Shown: positions 1 through 7,286, numbered from the stretch's first letter. The stretch is 7,928 nucleotides of DNA from a bacterium (GCA_024231375.1 JAAEQP010000370.1:1-7928), one strand, 5' to 3'. Notes: a model not told the origin generated them from the letters alone. Program-made: numbers and translations.

Positions 1-598
1 AATATGCATTCCCGTTCTCGTATTCCCTGATCTGGTAATCAGCCCAGCGACAAGCCGCGCCGAGCAGGCGCGTCTCCCCCGTAGCGCGGTAATGAGCAAC
101 AGCTGCCTCATACAAATGCCCGGCAATATACAGATCGTGCAACACTTTGGGGTCCCATCGTTTCTTCTGGCCCTTCTGCGCGTTGATATACCCATCGTCA
201 TCCTGGCACGCGATGACAAGACCCACAAGCCGGTCGATTTCTTTCTTAAGCTCAACGTCGCCTGTCTGGACATAGACGTAGCAGGCGCCTTCCAGCCATT
301 TATAGAAATCACTGTCCGCCGCCAGACGATATTTCGGCGGCTCCTCACCTGAAGCAGCTGTTTCAAACCCTCTTGGGATCGGGGTCTCCAGCCCCAGCAT
401 CAAACTGTCCAGATTACGATCGATTCGTCTTCCCAGATATCCCGAGACTTGTGTTTGATGTAACGGTACAGGCTGGGCCTTTGCGATGGAGGACGACCAG
501 TCTGCTGCGCGATACAAATCTCCATCATTCGTCTCAGCGGCGAATGCCCATAACGAGATAATCGAGAGAAGCGAGGTGGTGATGGCTCGTATATGCAT
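1..598 (-). CDS. GH127-family beta-L-arabinofuranosidase-like protein, N-terminal part (3' end cut by window edge)
   Basis: The gene reads on the minus strand from an ATG at 598 and runs off the left edge after 199 codons, so no stop is visible. The first 20 or so residues (ending LWAFA-AET) form a signal peptide, so the enzyme is probably exported. Family-typical blocks of the GH127/DUF1680 alpha/alpha-barrel are visible: DSDFYKWLEGACY at residues 95-107, CQDDDGYIN at 131-139, and LHDLYIAGHLYEAAVAHY at 153-170 followed by RATG. Characterised GH127 members release L-arabinofuranose from beta-linked arabino-oligosaccharides, using a zinc-bound Cys and a Glu. Those residues lie in the missing part, so activity cannot be judged here. 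The ATG at 598 is preferred because AGGAAG sits 6 nt upstream and the signal peptide begins there. The gene follows the sulfatase-like gene by 61 bp on the same strand and is probably co-transcribed with it. The related family GH146 or a non-arabinose specificity remains possible. Confidence 0.88.
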   Translation of the reverse strand, partial: MHIRAITTSLLSIISLWAFAAETNDGDLYRAADWSSSIAKAQPVPLHQTQVSGYLGRRIDRNLDSLMLGLETPIPRGFETAASGEEPPKYRLAADSDFYKWLEGACYVYVQTGDVELKKEIDRLVGLVIACQDDDGYINAQKGQKKRWDPKVLHDLYIAGHLYEAAVAHYRATGETRLLGAACRWADYQIREYENGNAY

Positions 599-604
599 GT
601 CATT

Positions 605-610
605 CTTCCT
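605..610 (-). promoter_or_regulatory. Ribosome binding site of the GH127 gene
   Basis: On the minus strand AGGAAG lies 6 nt before the ATG at 598. It fixes that start and shows that the gene has its own translation initiation signal inside the 61-bp gap after the upstream sulfatase-like gene. Confidence 0.6.
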
Positions 611-659
611 GATGCGATTCCGGTTGCCCGTGTAGGCGCCACGGTCGACGCGAATCGGT

Positions 660-2081
660 TTAGAAGTACCCCAGGGCGCGCAACTGCTCCTTGAGTTCCT
701 CGTCGACGCTCACTTCTTCCGGCCGTTCGACCATCTCGGCGTGGGCGGCATTGCGCTGGTTGTGTCGCTCGAGCAGCGCCCGGAGTTCCAGCACGCGGGC
801 CGGATGCTTCTCGGAGAGATTGACGGCCTCGCCCGGGTCCGCGCCAAGATCGAACAGCATCTCCCCGCCCGACGTTCGGTCCACAATGAGTTTCCAGTTG
901 TCCAACTGAACCTGCTCGACATGGATCTTGTACTTGGGCCACAAGGTGCGCGTACTCGAAAACGCGGGCCGTTGCGCGTCCCGACCATCCGCGAGTAGGC
1001 TCAGCCCCTGCCACAACGGATTGGGCGCCAATCCCAGCAGATCGGCAACCGTCGGCAGCACATCCAGAGTCTCTACCGTCTCCTCCACGAGGCGAGGTTC
1101 CAGACCTGGCCCACGCACGATCAGCGGCACGTGGATCTGCTCCTCGTAGAGCGTGAGCGAGTGCATCAGGAATCCGTGGTCCCAGAACTCCTCGCCGTGG
1201 TCCGTCACGATGACGACGATCGTGTTCTCGCGGTGCTCGTCAAGATACGCCAGTAACTTGCCCAATTCATCATCCAGGAACTTCACTTCCCCGTCGTACA
1301 GCGTCCGAACGGCCTCCATACCCACCGGAGACGCGTCAGCCACGTCGCGCTTCTCCTTGAGCCCCACCATGTGATGCCCCTTGTCCAGGACGCATGTGAA
1401 GAGGTCGGTGGCCCACTGCGTGTCCGTTTCGTCCAGCTTCTCAGGACATCCCAGTTGACTCCGGTATCGCTCGGGCGGCGCGTACTTGTCGTGAGGGTCC
1501 AGATAGTGGGCGTACAGGAAGTACGGTTCCTTCGCGCTCTCCGCCTCCTTCGCGATCTCTAAGGCCCGCGCCGTCACCCAATCGGCTTTCGCATCGCTCT
1601 TGAACTCGTACGAATCAAAGCCCTGCGCGAACCCCAAGTCCCCATGTGCATGTGCGTTGGTCTGGATGCCCGCCGTGGCATACCCGGCTCGCTTCAGGTA
1701 GCTGGCCATGGTCTGCATGCTCTCCGGCACGGCGTGGGATTTCACCGTGGGGTCCTCGGCATCTTCGGAGTAGTGGACGCCGTGAGTGTCCACGTAGAGC
1801 GAGGTGAACAAGGACGCCATCGCCGGCCGGGTCCAACTGCACGGCGACACGGCGTGGGCGAAGTCCAGCGATTCTTCAGAGAACCGGCGCAGGTTTGGCA
1901 TAAGGGGAATGCCATTGCGTTCGGCCGTTAGCCTGTCTGCACGCAGGGTGTCCAGGACAATCAAGACCACATTTGGTCGCGCGCCATCCTCTTCCGCCAT
2001 TGCCGGGGGCGCGGCCTGCACCATCACTGCCAAACACGTCATCGCCAAACCAAATCGAAACCAACCGATCTGTCTCTTCAT
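660..2081 (-). CDS. Exported sulfatase-superfamily hydrolase with an atypical nucleophile motif
   Basis: This is a complete 473-residue protein of the alkaline-phosphatase/sulfatase superfamily. It has an N-terminal signal peptide (about residues 1-29, ending PPAMA-EED), so it acts outside the cytoplasm. Superfamily landmarks occur in order: PNVVLIVLDTLRAD (37-50) with metal-ligand candidate D44; PCSWTRPAMASLFTS (80-94) with the nucleophile region; HYLDPHDKYAPP (192-203); IVTDHGEEFWDHG (291-303) with metal-ligand candidates D294 and H295; LYEEQIHVPLIVRGPG (311-326); and the tail LKEQLRALGYF, common in this branch. The canonical formylglycine motif C-x-P-x-R is not present. Either T84 (T-R-P-A-M) occupies the nucleophile position, or C81 (C-S-W-T-R) is used with Trp in place of Pro. 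A sulfate ester is therefore not a safe substrate assignment, and a phosphoester is possible. The start is the ATG at 2081, which has AGAGG 8 nt upstream; an adjacent in-frame TTG at 2084 is less likely. GH127 follows 61 bp downstream and the esterase-GH2 fusion is divergent. Confidence 0.9.
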   Translation of the reverse strand: MKRQIGWFRFGLAMTCLAVMVQAAPPAMAEEDGARPNVVLIVLDTLRADRLTAERNGIPLMPNLRRFSEESLDFAHAVSPCSWTRPAMASLFTSLYVDTHGVHYSEDAEDPTVKSHAVPESMQTMASYLKRAGYATAGIQTNAHAHGDLGFAQGFDSYEFKSDAKADWVTARALEIAKEAESAKEPYFLYAHYLDPHDKYAPPERYRSQLGCPEKLDETDTQWATDLFTCVLDKGHHMVGLKEKRDVADASPVGMEAVRTLYDGEVKFLDDELGKLLAYLDEHRENTIVVIVTDHGEEFWDHGFLMHSLTLYEEQIHVPLIVRGPGLEPRLVEETVETLDVLPTVADLLGLAPNPLWQGLSLLADGRDAQRPAFSSTRTLWPKYKIHVEQVQLDNWKLIVDRTSGGEMLFDLGADPGEAVNLSEKHPARVLELRALLERHNQRNAAHAEMVERPEEVSVDEELKEQLRALGYF

Positions 2082-2089
2082 CAAGTCCG

Positions 2090-2094
2090 CCTCT
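2090..2094 (-). promoter_or_regulatory. Ribosome binding site of the sulfatase-like gene
   Basis: AGAGG on the minus strand lies 8 nt before the ATG at 2081. The spacing favours that ATG over the TTG codon immediately upstream of it. Confidence 0.5.
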
Positions 2095-2195
2095 GAGTTG
2101 CCGCGATTTCTCTCCTATGGTACCGTTTTCACTTTCTCAAGGCACATTGACGCCAATGATGCGAGATGCGAGGGGAATCCGAGCCGACAACCGCG

Positions 2196-2201
2196 AAAGG
2201 A
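2196..2201 (+). promoter_or_regulatory. Ribosome binding site deciding the start of the fusion gene
   Basis: AAAGGA ends 6 nt before the ATG at 2208. The earlier in-frame ATG at 2166 has no comparable site and would place 14 polar residues ahead of the signal peptide, so 2208 is the better start. Confidence 0.6.
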
Positions 2202-2207
2202 CCGGGC

Positions 2208-5200
2208 ATGCGTCTCCAACGAGCCAGAGTGCAGGCACTCATACTGATGGCAGGCTCTCTGGCCGCCGCCATCCTGCCGACATCGTTCACGGACCTCTGT
2301 TACGCCGAATCCAAGGAGGCGGCCCCAATGGACGTTGTGTGCCCCAGTTCCGTCGACGGCGAAGATCAGCGAATGAAGCTCTATGTCCCACCCGGGGCCA
2401 AGCCGGACGGCGACGGCCCGCCGGTTCCCCTGGTGGTGAGCCTACACAGTTGGTCGGCGGGCTACGCGGCCTACGACGCCTACAAACCCACACTGGCCGA
2501 GTGCCGGGCCCGCGGCTGGGTGTTCCTGTCGCCCGATTTCCGCGGCCCGAACGTGCGACCGGAAGCGTGCGCATCCGATATGGCTATGCAGGACGTGCTG
2601 GACGCCGTGGCCTTCGCCCGCCAACAGGCCCGCATCGACGCGACCCGCATCTACTTGCTCGGCGGCTCAGGCGGCGGTCACATGGCGCTCATGATGGCAT
2701 GCAAGGCACCCGACCTGTGGGCTGCCGTGTCAACCTGGGTGCCCGTGACGGACTTGGCCGCGTGGCACCGCTTCTGCACGGAGCAGGACTACGTCTACGC
2801 CGGGCGCATCGAGAAGTGCATGCAAGGCCCGCCCGGAGACGCCGCCCGCGACCGCGAATACCGCAAGCGCTCGCCCCTCTTCTTCCTCGAACAGGCCAAG
2901 GGCATCCCCATCGACATCCAGACCGGCATCCACGACGGTCACGGTGGCCGCGCCATTCCGGTCGATCATTCGCTGCGTGCGTTCAACGCCTTGGTCGAAG
3001 CCAATGGACACGGCAACGCCCGGTTGTCCGACGCGGATATCGCATCTCTCACGTCCGAGGCCCATGTGCCCACGCACCTGACCGATGAATGTGAAGACGA
3101 GGCCGGTCGCGAGCATCCCGTGCTGTTCCGCCGGTCCGCCGGACCCGTTCGACTGACGCTGTTCGACGGCGGACACGTGATAGACCCCGCCGCGGGACTC
3201 AATTGGCTCGCCGCACAGTGGAAGGCGACGAAGGAATCGGCCACGGTATCGCTGGACGGCGAGTGGGACTTCACGTGGACGCCTGCCACCGCCGACGCCA
3301 TCCCCCCCCTACCCGTATCGGAAATGTTTGACGCCAAGGTGAGAGTCCCCGGAAAACTGGATGACCAGTGGGACCGCCTGAAGGAAAGCGCTTGGTGGGA
3401 AGACGCGGTGTTCGCGACGGCCCAGGGACCGGTCCAGTACCTCAGCGGCATCGGGTGGTACAGAACCCGCTTCCAGGCGCCCGCCGATTGGGAAGGTCGC
3501 GCCGTGCGGCTCACCGTCGGGTGGGCGGTTGGCCAGATGAACGTGTGGGTCAATGGCCGACACGTGGACACCTTCGACTACGGCGTGTATGTGCCAAACA
3601 CAGTCGACGTCTCCGGCCATCTCGCGCCTGGAGAAACGAACGAGATCATCGTTTCCGTCGACAACACCCACGGGTTCGCCGGAGGGTGGGCTTTCCTCGG
3701 CGATGCGGGCAAGGCCAGCGCCATCAGCCGACCCGTCACTCTTGACGTGGCCGCAAGCCACGCGTTCATCCAGGACCTGTACATACGCCCCGGCGCGGAC
3801 CTCAAGGAAGCCGTATGGGATACGGAACTGACCGTCGCCTCGAATAGCAAGGACCCCGGTCCGTCACGTATCGCATGGCGTATTGTCACCAGCGACGGCC
3901 GCGAGGAACTGGCGCACGGCGAGATTGCCGTTCCTGCGTTCAAGGAAACCACGCGCGTCCCCGCGAGCGCCCGCATACCGGCTATCAAACCTTGGAGTCC
4001 GCGACACCCGAACCTGTACTGGATCGAACTCGAATGGCGCGCGGATGACGGAAACACGCTTCTGGACACGCACCGTCAACGCTTCGGACTACGACGATGG
4101 TCCCATGACGGACGCAAGCTCCTCCTCAACGGCACCCCCTTCTACCTCTGTGGCGAGTTCGGCGCGTACTGCTTCCCCGTCGACGGCACAACACCGACGG
4201 ACAAAGCCTACTGGATCGACCACGTCGCCCGGGCCAAGGAAGTGGGCATGAACTACATCAACTTCGCGGCCCGCGTCTGCCCCGTCGAGTTGATGGAAGC
4301 CGCCGACGAACTCGGCATTGTTCTCCAATGCGGTGACCACATGACCGTGCTCAAGGAGCACCGCGACCACTACGAGGACGTGTGGACTCCCATCGTGCGT
4401 CTCACGCGCCAGTACCCCAGCATGGGCTTCTACGGATTCGGCGGCGAACGCGACTACTACGACGGGGCCATCGATCAGTTTCAGAAGCAGTACGACCTCA
4501 TCAAGGCGCTCCACCCCGAAAGCATGGTCATGCCCCAACAGGCCATTCGCGGCATCGACTACGCCTTCACCGATGAAGAGAAAACCGAGTTGACCAAGGA
4601 CCCGTTCCCCCATCACGCGGAGCGCCTCGTCCAGTATACGAAGGCCTGCGATCTCTTCGGCCACTACTCGGGCGGGGGATTCGGCTACAACTACTTCGGC
4701 GACCCCTGGCGCATGCTGGAAAAACGGTTCCGCATCTACGACAAGCCCCTGGTCATGCACGAATTGTTCATGGGCATGTCGTACCTCAGTCCGCACAACG
4801 CCCAGCGATATACCGGTCGCATTCCGCCCTACCTCTACACCCAACTTGAGAAGGATCTCACGGCAGCCGGTCTTTTCGACCGGTGGCCCGTCTACCACGC
4901 AAACAGTTCGAAACTGCAAGGCATCTGTAAGAAGTACTGCATCGAAAAGGCACGAAAATGCGACGAACTCGCCGGGTTCGAGTACCTCGGCATGACCGAC
5001 ATGCATTTCTGCGCCCACTACACCGTCGGAATCCTCGACGAGTTCAAGCAACTGAAACCGGGCGACACGGTGGAAGGCATCCGCCGGTACAACAGCGACA
5101 GTGTGCTTCTCATCGACTTCGCAGGCGACAGCATCAACCGGTCGTTCTGGAGTGGCGACGCGTTCAGAGCCGACCTTATGGTGTCCCTCTTCGGTGAGAC

Positions 5201-7064
5201 GGGAATCGAGACAGGCCGTCTGACCTGGACACTCCGAGACGGAGAACACGTCGTGTTGGACGGTGGCTTGGACCTCGTCGACGTAGCGAACGGGCGCGTA
5301 TCCACGCTGGAAACGCTCGACATCCACTGGCCGTCGGTGGACGAGACCACACGCCTCAATCTGGAGATCCATCTGACGGCCCCCGGCTACGACCTCACCA
5401 ATGACTGGGATTTCTGGGTGTTTCCGAAAGTCGCGCCACCCCGTTTCGAGGCAGATGCGGACGACGCCGTTCGCGTGCTGCTGGGCTCTCGCTATGAAGA
5501 GCTCAGCCCACTCACAGACGCGGCCGACCGTCCGTTGCGCATCGTGTCGGAAGTCACCGAGCGCGACCTGACCCACCTGACACGCGGCGGCGATGTGCTG
5601 CTGTTGGGTGCCAAGCCCTTCAATGAATACACCCAATGGCGGTCGTTCCGTCCGGGCCTGGGCGCGCGCGAACACCACAACGTGGGCACAGTCATCGCGC
5701 AGCATCCCATATTCAGCGCACTCCCCCACGACGGCTGGGGCGACTGGCAGTTCTATCCGGTGCTCGAGGGCGCGACCTGCATCCTCTTCGATGACGCCCT
5801 GACAACGCCTTTCGACCCCATCCTCGAAATCATCAGTTCGGCGGAACACGTGCGCAAACACGCGGCCATCATGGAGAAACGCGTCGGCAACGGCCGATTG
5901 CTCGTGTCCACATGCGAATACGACGCGGCCAACCCGGCCTGCGTCGCGCTCATGGACGGGATCCTGGCGTATGTGACTGGCGACGTCTTCGCTCCCGCCA
6001 GCGACCTATCCCCCGCCGTGCTGGAACGCCTCATCGCGCCGCCCGAGGCCGCCGTGGCAACCAACCTCGTTGCCGTGCCCGGTTTCGAGACGCCCACACT
6101 CATACCCGACGCGTGGCAGACCTACGGCACGCCGTACGAGATCGACGAAGGCGCCGCCCATACCGGCAGCGCGTCGCTGAAGATCGCGATTGCTCCAGAC
6201 CACGCCGCGGCAAACCCCAACGGCCACACGGGCGCCATGGCCAAGGCCATCCAGTTCACCCACCCACCAAAGGAAATCAGGCTCTCCGCGTGGCACAAGA
6301 CAGACGCGCTCACAGGCGACAAGGGCCGCGACTTCCTCCTCTTTGCCTACGTCCGCTACGCAAATGGAAAGCAGCACACATTGCGTCTCTTCCTCGAACC
6401 CGGAACTCACGACTGGGAGCTTGCCGAAACCACATGGAAGCCTGAGGGTGATGTCACTCAAGCGACCCTCTACATCGGACTGGCCCGCAGAACGGGCACC
6501 GCCTGGATAGACGATGTGTACTTCGGAGCGGCCCCCGCAAACGAGAAGGGCGGTCAATCGACGCCCGAGGAGTCGTTGCACAAATGGCACAGCGAACCCG
6601 TGAAGGTCGACTTCGGACAGAAGTCCTCCTACCGCGTGAATGGAGGCCCCTGGCAGACCGGCACGCACGTTGACGTGACCCAGGAAGGCTTAACTTCCGT
6701 CGATTTCAAGGCGGCCTCCAGCGGCGACGCGTACGAGACAAAGACCGTGCGCATCGACACCGCGCCGCCGGTGATTGTGCTCACCACCGAACCCATCCTG
6801 GAACAAGAGGGTGGCGTGTACTTCGCGGGAACAGATACGGTATTCACCTTTGAAGGTAGAGACGCACTTTCAGGTGTCGAGGGCATCGAGATGTCGGTCG
6901 ACGGAAGCTCGTACACCCCGTATCTACGTCCTATGTCGCTGCCCCTTGGCCAGCACGTGCTGCGCTGCCGCGCCACGGACCGAGCTGGCAACCAGACGGA
7001 AGTCATCACGGGACCCGAACTCACGGGCGGCGAAACCACAACGCTGCACGTGACAGTGCGCTGA
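2208..7064 (+). CDS. Exported multidomain fusion: alpha/beta-hydrolase esterase + divergent GH2-like glycosidase + GAT-like, CBM-like and Ig-like modules
   Basis: The 1618-residue product is much longer than ordinary esterases (about 300 residues) or GH2 enzymes (about 600-1000). Domains in order: signal peptide (1-33, ending CYA); alpha/beta-hydrolase esterase (about 43-340) with nucleophile S154 in LLGGSGGGH, acid D243 in GIHDGHGG and base H323 in FDGGHV; GH2 sugar-binding jelly roll (about 346-515: SLDGEWDF, WYRTRF, VNGRHVDTFDYGVY); Ig-like sandwich (about 520-625); GH2 TIM barrel (about 626-945) starting GLRRWSHDGRKLLLNGTP, with acid/base E747 in GFGGE and nucleophile candidate E852 in KPLVMHE; Ig-like domain ending NDWDFWVFP (about 960-1073); Rossmann-like glutamine-amidotransferase-like domain (about 1085-1258); carbohydrate-binding-like jelly roll (about 1286-1440: PGFETP to TAWIDDVYFG); and C-terminal Ig/OmpL47-like modules (about 1474-1618) with YRVNGGPW, RIDTAPP and ATDRAGNQTE. 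Both enzyme domains keep their main catalytic residues, but the barrel is divergent (Gly replaces Asn before E747). Inferred role: deacylation plus glycoside cleavage of an acylated glycan. Its sugar specificity cannot be read from the sequence. Confidence 0.9.
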   Translation: MRLQRARVQALILMAGSLAAAILPTSFTDLCYAESKEAAPMDVVCPSSVDGEDQRMKLYVPPGAKPDGDGPPVPLVVSLHSWSAGYAAYDAYKPTLAECRARGWVFLSPDFRGPNVRPEACASDMAMQDVLDAVAFARQQARIDATRIYLLGGSGGGHMALMMACKAPDLWAAVSTWVPVTDLAAWHRFCTEQDYVYAGRIEKCMQGPPGDAARDREYRKRSPLFFLEQAKGIPIDIQTGIHDGHGGRAIPVDHSLRAFNALVEANGHGNARLSDADIASLTSEAHVPTHLTDECEDEAGREHPVLFRRSAGPVRLTLFDGGHVIDPAAGLNWLAAQWKATKESATVSLDGEWDFTWTPATADAIPPLPVSEMFDAKVRVPGKLDDQWDRLKESAWWEDAVFATAQGPVQYLSGIGWYRTRFQAPADWEGRAVRLTVGWAVGQMNVWVNGRHVDTFDYGVYVPNTVDVSGHLAPGETNEIIVSVDNTHGFAGGWAFLGDAGKASAISRPVTLDVAASHAFIQDLYIRPGADLKEAVWDTELTVASNSKDPGPSRIAWRIVTSDGREELAHGEIAVPAFKETTRVPASARIPAIKPWSPRHPNLYWIELEWRADDGNTLLDTHRQRFGLRRWSHDGRKLLLNGTPFYLCGEFGAYCFPVDGTTPTDKAYWIDHVARAKEVGMNYINFAARVCPVELMEAADELGIVLQCGDHMTVLKEHRDHYEDVWTPIVRLTRQYPSMGFYGFGGERDYYDGAIDQFQKQYDLIKALHPESMVMPQQAIRGIDYAFTDEEKTELTKDPFPHHAERLVQYTKACDLFGHYSGGGFGYNYFGDPWRMLEKRFRIYDKPLVMHELFMGMSYLSPHNAQRYTGRIPPYLYTQLEKDLTAAGLFDRWPVYHANSSKLQGICKKYCIEKARKCDELAGFEYLGMTDMHFCAHYTVGILDEFKQLKPGDTVEGIRRYNSDSVLLIDFAGDSINRSFWSGDAFRADLMVSLFGETGIETGRLTWTLRDGEHVVLDGGLDLVDVANGRVSTLETLDIHWPSVDETTRLNLEIHLTAPGYDLTNDWDFWVFPKVAPPRFEADADDAVRVLLGSRYEELSPLTDAADRPLRIVSEVTERDLTHLTRGGDVLLLGAKPFNEYTQWRSFRPGLGAREHHNVGTVIAQHPIFSALPHDGWGDWQFYPVLEGATCILFDDALTTPFDPILEIISSAEHVRKHAAIMEKRVGNGRLLVSTCEYDAANPACVALMDGILAYVTGDVFAPASDLSPAVLERLIAPPEAAVATNLVAVPGFETPTLIPDAWQTYGTPYEIDEGAAHTGSASLKIAIAPDHAAANPNGHTGAMAKAIQFTHPPKEIRLSAWHKTDALTGDKGRDFLLFAYVRYANGKQHTLRLFLEPGTHDWELAETTWKPEGDVTQATLYIGLARRTGTAWIDDVYFGAAPANEKGGQSTPEESLHKWHSEPVKVDFGQKSSYRVNGGPWQTGTHVDVTQEGLTSVDFKAASSGDAYETKTVRIDTAPPVIVLTTEPILEQEGGVYFAGTDTVFTFEGRDALSGVEGIEMSVDGSSYTPYLRPMSLPLGQHVLRCRATDRAGNQTEVITGPELTGGETTTLHVTVR

Positions 7065-7077
7065 CCGTGCGGTCTAA

Positions 7078-7150
7078 GCGAAAACGCCGGGACTGACCCC
7101 AGCGAGTCCGCCGCAGGCGGGCGAGACGGGTCTGTCCCTGGCCTTTTCGC
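7078..7150. repeat. Long imperfect hairpin element (REP/MITE-like, possible terminator)
   Basis: The left arm is 7078-7099 (GCGAAAACGCC then GGGACTGACCC). The right arm is 7128-7150 (GGGTCTGTCCC, a bulged T, then GGCCTTTTCGC). The arms pair over about 22 bp with two mismatches and one bulge. Inside is a second stem, GTCCGCC (7106-7112) with GGCGGGC (7116-7122), closed by a GCA loop. The element starts 13 nt after the fusion-gene stop. Nested GGGAC/GTCCC palindromes of this kind resemble the REP-like elements mobilised by RAYT transposases and short MITEs. It could also terminate transcription, although its T run lies inside the outer stem rather than after it. The fold is seen directly; mobility and termination are inferred. 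Confidence 0.6.
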
Positions 7151-7280
7151 GGCCTGCACGTGGCGGGACGGCGCTTTGTCAGCGGCCCCACTATGGCACC
7201 CGGCTATCGCGAGACGTGCTCCAGAGGCTGTGGCTTTGCCGGCCAACCCACCCGGCTCGATTCTCTCTACCCCTGTCCGT

Positions 7281-7286
7281 TAGAAT
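7281..7286 (+). promoter_or_regulatory. Possible -10 box for the DUF1080 gene
   Basis: TAGAAT matches the TATAAT consensus at five of six positions and lies 55 nt before the DUF1080 start. No good -35 is found at 16-18 nt upstream (the best is TCGATT at 7257-7262), so the promoter is weak, activator-dependent or not sigma-70-like. Confidence 0.3.

Larger units (their letters stand above)
2082..2207. promoter_or_regulatory. Divergent intergenic region, presumed to carry both promoters
   Basis: These 126 bp separate the start of the minus-strand sulfatase-like gene from that of the plus-strand fusion gene, so promoters for both directions should lie here. On the minus strand TTGAGA (2140-2135) is followed after 17 nt by TAGGAG (2117-2112), a good -35 but a poor -10. 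On the plus strand TTGACG (2147-2152) is a good -35 without a convincing -10 at 16-18 nt. GGTACC at 2119-2124 is a short palindrome. The presence of promoters is inferred from gene arrangement; the individual boxes are weak. Confidence 0.35.

Noticed and set aside
92..352. An 86-codon plus-strand frame at the left end
   Set aside because: The opposite strand encodes clear GH127 motifs over the same bases, so this frame is antisense noise.
615..657. CGATTC/GAATCG inverted repeat between the sulfatase-like and GH127 genes as a terminator
   Set aside because: It is only 6 bp with a 31-nt loop and no T run, too weak for a terminator; the short same-strand gap with a ribosome binding site fits co-transcription better.
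400..1014. A 204-codon minus-strand frame spanning the GH127/sulfatase junction
   Set aside because: It overlaps both genes in a different frame, and its Arg/Gly/Pro/Thr-rich product has no family resemblance.
2166..2207. The upstream in-frame ATG at 2166 as the start of the fusion gene
   Set aside because: It lacks a good ribosome binding site and would add 14 polar residues before the signal peptide; the ATG at 2208 has AAAGGA at the right distance.
1973..3088. A 371-codon plus-strand frame starting inside the sulfatase-like gene and overlapping the fusion gene
   Set aside because: It is Arg/Pro-rich, out of frame with the esterase domain and without family motifs, so it is a GC shadow.
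4089..5861. A 590-codon open frame on the minus strand inside the fusion gene
   Set aside because: It lies wholly antisense to the well-supported GH2-like coding region, has no recognisable domain or credible start site, and is the kind of shadow frame expected from strong G/C third-position bias.
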